This document shows, one piece after another, positions 6,687 through 9,716 of a stretch of 9,716 bases of DNA; the stretch's first letter is position 1, and each line of letters starts with the position of its first letter. Source of the DNA: SIG575 sp964507395 (GTDB lineage Bacteria > Bacillota > Clostridia > Oscillospirales > Acutalibacteraceae); the NCBI GenBank assembly GCA_964507395.1, contig CAZDQE010000073.1:1-9716 (forward strand), given 5' to 3'. A model generated the notes under the pieces. The model had not been told where the DNA came from and did no database searches. It saw nothing but the letters and a program-made list of their open reading frames with translations. A program made the position numbers and the translations under genes.

Positions 6687-7531
6687 AAATTCTCGTAACA
6701 GGTGTTTGCGGTCAGCTTGGTCACGATGTGACGGAAGAGCTCGAAAAAAGAGGAATCGAGACTGTCCCCTGTGACAAGGAACAGTTTGATTTAACTGATA
6801 AAAAATCCACACAGATTTTTATTCTTGAAAACAAGCCTGATGCAGTAATTCACTGCGCGGCTTATACTGCTGTTGACAAGGCTGAGGATGAGGAAGAGCT
6901 TTGCAGAAAAATCAATGCAGAGGGAAGTTCCTTTATCGCAGAAGCCTGTGAAAAAATCGGTGCAAAAATGATTTATGTCAGCACTGACTATGTTTTCGGC
7001 GGTGACGGTGAAGAGCCTTATGAGCCTGATGATGCAAAAAATCCTCAGAATGTTTATGGCAGAACAAAGCTTGAGGGCGAGATGAATGCGCTCAGAAACT
7101 GCACAAAAACTTTCGTTGTCAGAACATCATGGGTTTACGGCATAAACGGCGGAAATTTTGTTAAAACAATGCGCCGTCTTGCAGAAACAAAAGATGAGCT
7201 GAACGTGGTCGCAGACCAGATAGGCTCACCCACATATACCCGTGACCTTGCAGTGCTTCTTGTTTCTATGATTCAGACTGAAAAATACGGAGTTTATCAC
7301 GCAACTAACGAAGGCTTTATGAGCTGGGCAGAGTTTGCGGAAAGCATAATGAAAAAATCAGGTCTTTCCATGAAGATAAACCATATTCCCACATCGGAAT
7401 ATCCCGTAAAAGCAAAAAGACCGCTGAACTCCAGACTTTCCAAAAAGTGTCTGACGGAAAACGGCTTTGACCTTTTGCCCACACAGGACGATGCGCTGAC
7501 AAGATATATTGAAGAATTGAATGAACAATAA
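6683..7531 (+). CDS. rfbD: dTDP-4-dehydrorhamnose reductase (RmlD)
   Basis: The protein has 282 residues. It is a short-chain dehydrogenase/reductase that reduces dTDP-4-keto-L-rhamnose to dTDP-L-rhamnose with NAD(P)H, the last step of the pathway. The Rossmann motif GVCGQLG is at 7-13, CAAYTAVDKAE at 58-68, STDYVFGG at 100-107, and the catalytic YGRTK (Tyr125, Lys129) follows. The ATG at 6683 shares ATGA with the rfbC stop; its AAAGGG site (6664-6669) is somewhat distant, so translation probably depends on coupling to rfbC. The stop codon TAA runs into the stem of the terminator. The dTDP-glucose dehydratase gene rfbB, needed for the second step, is not in this window. Confidence 0.97.
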   Translation: MKILVTGVCGQLGHDVTEELEKRGIETVPCDKEQFDLTDKKSTQIFILENKPDAVIHCAAYTAVDKAEDEEELCRKINAEGSSFIAEACEKIGAKMIYVSTDYVFGGDGEEPYEPDDAKNPQNVYGRTKLEGEMNALRNCTKTFVVRTSWVYGINGGNFVKTMRRLAETKDELNVVADQIGSPTYTRDLAVLLVSMIQTEKYGVYHATNEGFMSWAEFAESIMKKSGLSMKINHIPTSEYPVKAKRPLNSRLSKKCLTENGFDLLPTQDDALTRYIEELNEQ

Positions 7532-7570
7532 AAAATCCCTTTTCCGATAATCTCGGAAAAGGGATTTTTT
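7530..7570. terminator. Strong bidirectional rho-independent terminator between convergent operons
   Basis: AAAAAATCCCTTTTCCGA (7530-7547) and its exact complement (7553-7570) form an 18-bp stem around the loop TAATC. Runs of T flank the stem on each strand, so it can stop rfbACD on the plus strand and the protease-lipoprotein unit on the minus strand. The left arm begins within the rfbD stop codon. Confidence 0.92.
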
Positions 7571-7602
7571 AATCCGTGAGTATGTTGCACCGACCTGAAA
7601 TT

Positions 7603-7623
7603 CCGTAGGGTTGACCCTTGCGG
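7603..7623. repeat. Small imperfect hairpin in the convergent gap
   Basis: CCGTAGGG (7603-7610) can pair with CCCTTGCGG (7615-7623) around TTGA, with one G-U pair and one bulged base. It has no T-run. It may be a remnant of a dispersed intergenic repeat or an RNA end stabiliser for the lipoprotein message ending at 7635. Confidence 0.35.
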
Positions 7624-7634
7624 TAAAGTGAAAT

Positions 7635-8246
7635 CTATTCTACAAACTCAAATTCAGCATAATATTTTTGGTCACCAATAAAAGCAACAAGACGGTATTT
7701 GCCGGGTGTAAGTTTTTCATATACATATTTGAGGGATAGATCTAAAACGAGACCTTTTTCTGTTTCTGGATTTTCGGAGCTTAGTGCGTACAACCATCTC
7801 ATTTCTTCAAAAAATATACCCGGCTCGTAGCAGGCCAATCTTACCCAATTGCCATCGCAGTAGCGTTCAAGAAGAGGGAAACGGAAAAATCTGAAACACA
7901 CTCCGGGATTTGTGTTAATAACAGTTCCTTTTACTTCTTCGGCATCTAAGGAATATTCATTTTGATTCATTTTAAAAATGATATTGTCACCATAATGTGT
8001 TTCCATAACGAGGTTGGGCTCTGTAGGATCAGGGGCAGTGACATCATCTAAGGGTTCAGGGTCGGGAGTGGGCTTCTTAAAATCAAAACCCTCCGGGATA
8101 TGCGATGGGTGTGTAGTTGATTGGTTTACTGTTGAAGCAGTACTTTCCGGGGTTTGTATAGACTCAAAATCACTACTATTACTTTTGCACCCGGACAAAG
8201 ACAGGGTAATTATTATAATTGTTAAAATGATTCTAATAGTTTTCAT
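7635..8246 (-). CDS. Lipoprotein with a C-terminal bacterial Ig-like domain
   Basis: The protein has 203 residues. A lipoprotein signal peptide ends in LSGC with the lipidated Cys at 20. A Ser/Thr/Pro-rich linker (about 21-80, with repeated PDPEP/PDPTEP pieces) spaces the rest from the membrane. The C-terminal part (about 85-203) has the pattern I associate with Big_14-type Ig-like domains of clostridial lipoproteins: EVKGTVINTNPG, LLERYCDGNWVRL, then LTPGKYRLVAFI and a closing YYAEFEF strand. No catalytic motif is visible. The ATG at 8246 has a modest GGGTGG site (8254-8259 region). It begins 23 bp after the stop of the serine protease gene on the same strand, so the two are probably co-transcribed. 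A role in holding or restraining the protease at the surface is possible but only inferred from position. Confidence 0.82.
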   Translation of the reverse strand: MKTIRIILTIIIITLSLSGCKSNSSDFESIQTPESTASTVNQSTTHPSHIPEGFDFKKPTPDPEPLDDVTAPDPTEPNLVMETHYGDNIIFKMNQNEYSLDAEEVKGTVINTNPGVCFRFFRFPLLERYCDGNWVRLACYEPGIFFEEMRWLYALSSENPETEKGLVLDLSLKYVYEKLTPGKYRLVAFIGDQKYYAEFEFVE

Positions 8247-8269
8247 ATATTACCACCCATGCCATTTCA

Positions 8270-9226
8270 TCACTCATTTTTACATTTTTCAATTAAATTG
8301 TATAGAGCTTGCGTTATTATACAACCATGATTATACAGATCTGAGCTGTTTCTTTGCCCCATGGTGTGAATTCCGATCACCACACCGTCTTTTTTATAAG
8401 CGGGTCCACCGCTCTGTCCACCCAATGTGCTACAGGAATGGTCAAACATACGTCCATCATCACATAAAAGGAAAAGTCCTCCGTTTCGGTATTGAGAATA
8501 GATATAGTCTTGATGATGAGGATAGCCGTTTACAAAAACTTCTGTATTAGACGTTGGCACTTGATAATCAAAATAGCCAAGTCCCAAATCACTACCGAAT
8601 TTTATTATACACCAATCGTAGCTTAAATCTATGTTTTGTGTATAATTTACAGGCAAGGACCATTGCAGGGGATTTACATAGTTGCTAGAAAGTGATTTGC
8701 CCTGTTGTTTTTTATATGCTCGCATTGTAGTGGCGTATCCCAAATCTTCTTGCTGCACGCAGTGTGCTGCTGTAAGAGCTATATTGGGAGCGATCATAAA
8801 TGCTGTTCCGTAACCCCAAGTGCTGGTTCCGTCATCATTGGTGGAAAAACGTGATTTAATGAGTAACACTTTGCTATGCGGACTTACTGTAGCATTAACA
8901 GGGTAAATCTCACCATCATCTGGAAGTATGGTATAGGGAGAAATGGTATTTGTGTTATCGAAAATGTTTTTCTCTGAATTAAAAGATGACGTTAATTGTT
9001 GAGCGGCTTCGGGAGAAGTGATATCTATACTGTTATATTCAAAAGTGTATTCTGTTTCTTCGCCGGTATCACAATTATATTCAACAATGTCTATTGACTC
9101 TTTTGTGGTTTCAGTTGCTGATTGCGCATTGGTGATAATTGCAGAAGAAAAAATCATTGATATCGTTAACATTATTGCTGTTATGTATATGAAAATCTTT
9201 ATCTTTTTTGCATTCTTAAACTTCAT
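8270..9226 (-). CDS. Secreted V8-like (trypsin-fold, S1B type) serine endopeptidase
   Basis: The protein has 318 residues. A long signal peptide covers about 1-35 (Lys-rich start, hydrophobic core, ends TNAQSA), followed by a probable propeptide to about residue 100. The catalytic triad is visible: His155 in LTAAHCV, Asp204 in YDWCIIKF and Ser272 in LGGQSGGPAY. GYGTAFMIAPN (138-148) and GVVIGIHTMG (281-290) are the usual flanking strands of the V8/glutamyl endopeptidase group. It should act outside the cell; specificity cannot be read, since cleavage after Glu is not universal in this group. The ATG at 9226 follows AAGAGGT about 7 nt upstream. It is the first gene of a two-gene unit with the Ig-like lipoprotein. 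Codon use looks more AT-rich than in the rfb genes by eye, which may reflect separate origin. Confidence 0.92.
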   Translation of the reverse strand: MKFKNAKKIKIFIYITAIMLTISMIFSSAIITNAQSATETTKESIDIVEYNCDTGEETEYTFEYNSIDITSPEAAQQLTSSFNSEKNIFDNTNTISPYTILPDDGEIYPVNATVSPHSKVLLIKSRFSTNDDGTSTWGYGTAFMIAPNIALTAAHCVQQEDLGYATTMRAYKKQQGKSLSSNYVNPLQWSLPVNYTQNIDLSYDWCIIKFGSDLGLGYFDYQVPTSNTEVFVNGYPHHQDYIYSQYRNGGLFLLCDDGRMFDHSCSTLGGQSGGPAYKKDGVVIGIHTMGQRNSSDLYNHGCIITQALYNLIEKCKNE

Positions 9227-9331
9227 AATTCTTACCTCTTTTCCTTTTTGATTTATATTTTAACCGTGTTTTGACTTTTTTATTTTATTATTTATACGAC
9301 TGCCACATTGGACCCACCCGACCTTTTTATA

Positions 9332-9344
9332 ATGAAACTTTCAT
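9332..9344. repeat. Short perfect palindrome in the protease leader
   Basis: ATGAAA and TTTCAT flank a single central base, and one further A-T pair extends the match on each side (9331-9345). It lies in the predicted untranslated leader of the serine protease message and could be a protein site or a small hairpin. Confidence 0.35.
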
Positions 9345-9405
9345 TTAATTTTATACTCTTAAGTCTGTAGTTGCATTTGATATATTTATTGTTTGTACCA
9401 ATTAT

Positions 9406-9434
9406 ATTGTATATAGTGTTGTTTGCTCGTGCAA
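9406..9434 (-). promoter_or_regulatory. Probable promoter of the serine protease-lipoprotein unit
   Basis: On the minus strand, TTGCAC (9429-9434) and TACAAT (9406-9411) are separated by 17 bp. The predicted start near 9399 would give a leader of about 170 nt before the ATG at 9226. Each box has mismatches to consensus, so this promoter may need help from an activator at the repeat array just upstream. Confidence 0.55.
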
Positions 9435-9487
9435 CAATTTTGCAAAAGTGCATATTTTTTCTGCAAAATTGCACATATTTTTATGCA
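9430..9487. repeat. Cluster of six TGCA elements in two near-repeat units
   Basis: TGCA occurs at 9430, 9441, 9449, 9462, 9470 and 9484. The units TGCAAAAGTGCA (9441-9452) and TGCAAAATTGCA (9462-9473) start 21 bp apart, each is followed by an ATATTTTT tract, and a third TGCA follows 22 bp later. TTTTGCAAAA (9438-9447) is a perfect palindrome. The array lies directly upstream of the -35 box of the protease promoter; the first TGCA is part of that box. Confidence 0.6.
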
Positions 9488-9560
9488 GCGCGCCCTGCGA
9501 TGGGGTGAGAAGTAAGTTTTTGATTTGTGTTTAAATAGGCAAATGTTTATATTAGAATAT

Positions 9561-9602
9561 AAAAACCCGAAAAAGGATTTTTGTTCCTTCTTCGGGTTTT
9601 TT
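9561..9602 (-). terminator. Rho-independent terminator of the right-edge gene
   Basis: The arms AAAAACCCGAA (9561-9571) and TTCGGGTTTTT (9591-9601) pair, with a 2x2 internal mismatch, then AGGA (9574-9577) pairs TCCT (9585-9588) around a T-rich loop. On the minus strand the stem follows the stop at 9622 and ends in TTTTTATATT. A T-run on the other side means it could work in both directions. Confidence 0.85.
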
Positions 9603-9621
9603 GTTTCGTATTTTGTGTATA

Positions 9622-9716
9622 TTATTCTTCTTCTGCAGGTTTGTCTTCTTCAACTTCAACAGTTTCGTCATCCTGCTGTGCACATTCTGCACAGTCACAG
9701 ATTTCGCCGTCTTCAT
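9622..9716 (-). CDS. C-terminal end of an unrecognised gene with an acidic, cysteine-bearing tail
   Basis: The minus-strand frame enters from the right edge and ends at TAA (9622-9624). The 30 visible residues read EDGEICDCAECA, then an acidic run ending in KPAEEE. Three cysteines form a CxCxxC arrangement, which could bind a metal, and the rest is a low-complexity acidic tail. A terminator follows directly, and in-frame acidic coding of this type supports a real gene. The family cannot be named from so little sequence. Confidence 0.65.
   Translation of the reverse strand, partial: EDGEICDCAECAQQDDETVEVEEDKPAEEE

Larger units (their letters stand above)
9227..9560. other. Intergenic control region of about 330 bp
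   Basis: No credible gene is seen here on either strand. The region is AT-rich and holds, on the minus strand, the TGCA array, the promoter and the leader of the serine protease gene. A short GC-rich patch (9485-9510, with GCAG/CTGC arms) and another at 9301-9322 stand out from the AT-rich background and are unexplained. Confidence 0.6.

Noticed and set aside
7297..7590. Minus-strand open frames opposite the rfbD 3' end
   Set aside because: They pass through the terminator stem and are antisense to conserved rfbD codons.
8014..8550. Plus-strand open frame of 178 codons across the lipoprotein and protease genes
   Set aside because: It runs antisense through the catalytic Ser region of the protease and the gap between both genes; its sequence is low-complexity at the start and it has no ribosome binding site.
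9292..9474. Minus-strand open frame of 60 codons in the right intergenic region
   Set aside because: It starts inside the TGCA array and crosses the predicted promoter, has no Shine-Dalgarno site and has an AT-driven composition; probably chance, although a remnant cannot be excluded.
9430..9487. TGCA cluster considered as a CRISPR array or an insertion-sequence end
   Set aside because: The units are too short, there are no unique spacers, and no cas or transposase gene is nearby; a regulatory array fits better.

Overview
The window looks like chromosomal DNA of an anaerobic, Gram-positive member of the Clostridia, probably of the Ruminococcus/Oscillospiraceae type. This is inferred from strong AGGAGG-like ribosome binding sites, TTG and GTG starts, consensus sigma-A style promoters, lipoprotein signal peptides, a C_GCAxxG_C_C family protein and a clostridial style secreted C1A peptidase. 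No search could be run, so the taxonomy is an inference. I see no rRNA, tRNA, CRISPR array, transposase or phage gene.

Layout, left to right. (1) Bases 1-938, minus strand: the first 312 residues of a secreted calcineurin-like metallophosphatase whose 3' end lies outside the window. (2) Bases 939-1075: a divergent control region with two back-to-back promoters. (3) Bases 1076-5006, plus strand: a tight three-gene unit of a SurA-N-like lipoprotein without a PPIase domain, a cysteine-rich C_GCAxxG_C_C redox protein overlapping it, and a 925-residue secreted papain-like peptidase with several beta-sandwich domains. (4) Bases 5007-5171: an AT-rich inverted repeat, then a promoter with a palindrome at its start point. 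(5) Bases 5172-7531, plus strand: rfbA-rfbC-rfbD, three of the four enzymes that make dTDP-L-rhamnose (rfbB is not in this window), ended by a strong bidirectional terminator. (6) Bases 7635-9226, minus strand: a V8-like secreted serine protease followed by a lipoprotein with an Ig-like domain, reading convergently toward rfbD. (7) Bases 9227-9560: the control region for that pair, with a promoter and a striking array of TGCA elements spaced about 21 bp apart upstream of its -35 box. (8) From 9561 to the right edge: a terminator and the last 30 codons of an unrecognised minus-strand gene with an acidic, cysteine-containing tail.

Taken together, the window is dominated by the cell surface: four complete or partial genes encode exported proteins that are enzymes or candidate enzyme helpers, two encode lipoproteins or secreted partners, and the rfb genes feed a surface rhamnose polymer. 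The two most interesting units are the foldase-like lipoprotein / redox protein / cysteine peptidase operon, which could be a self-contained secretion and maturation unit, and the protease / Ig-lipoprotein pair with its phased upstream repeat array. Both functional readings are hypotheses.
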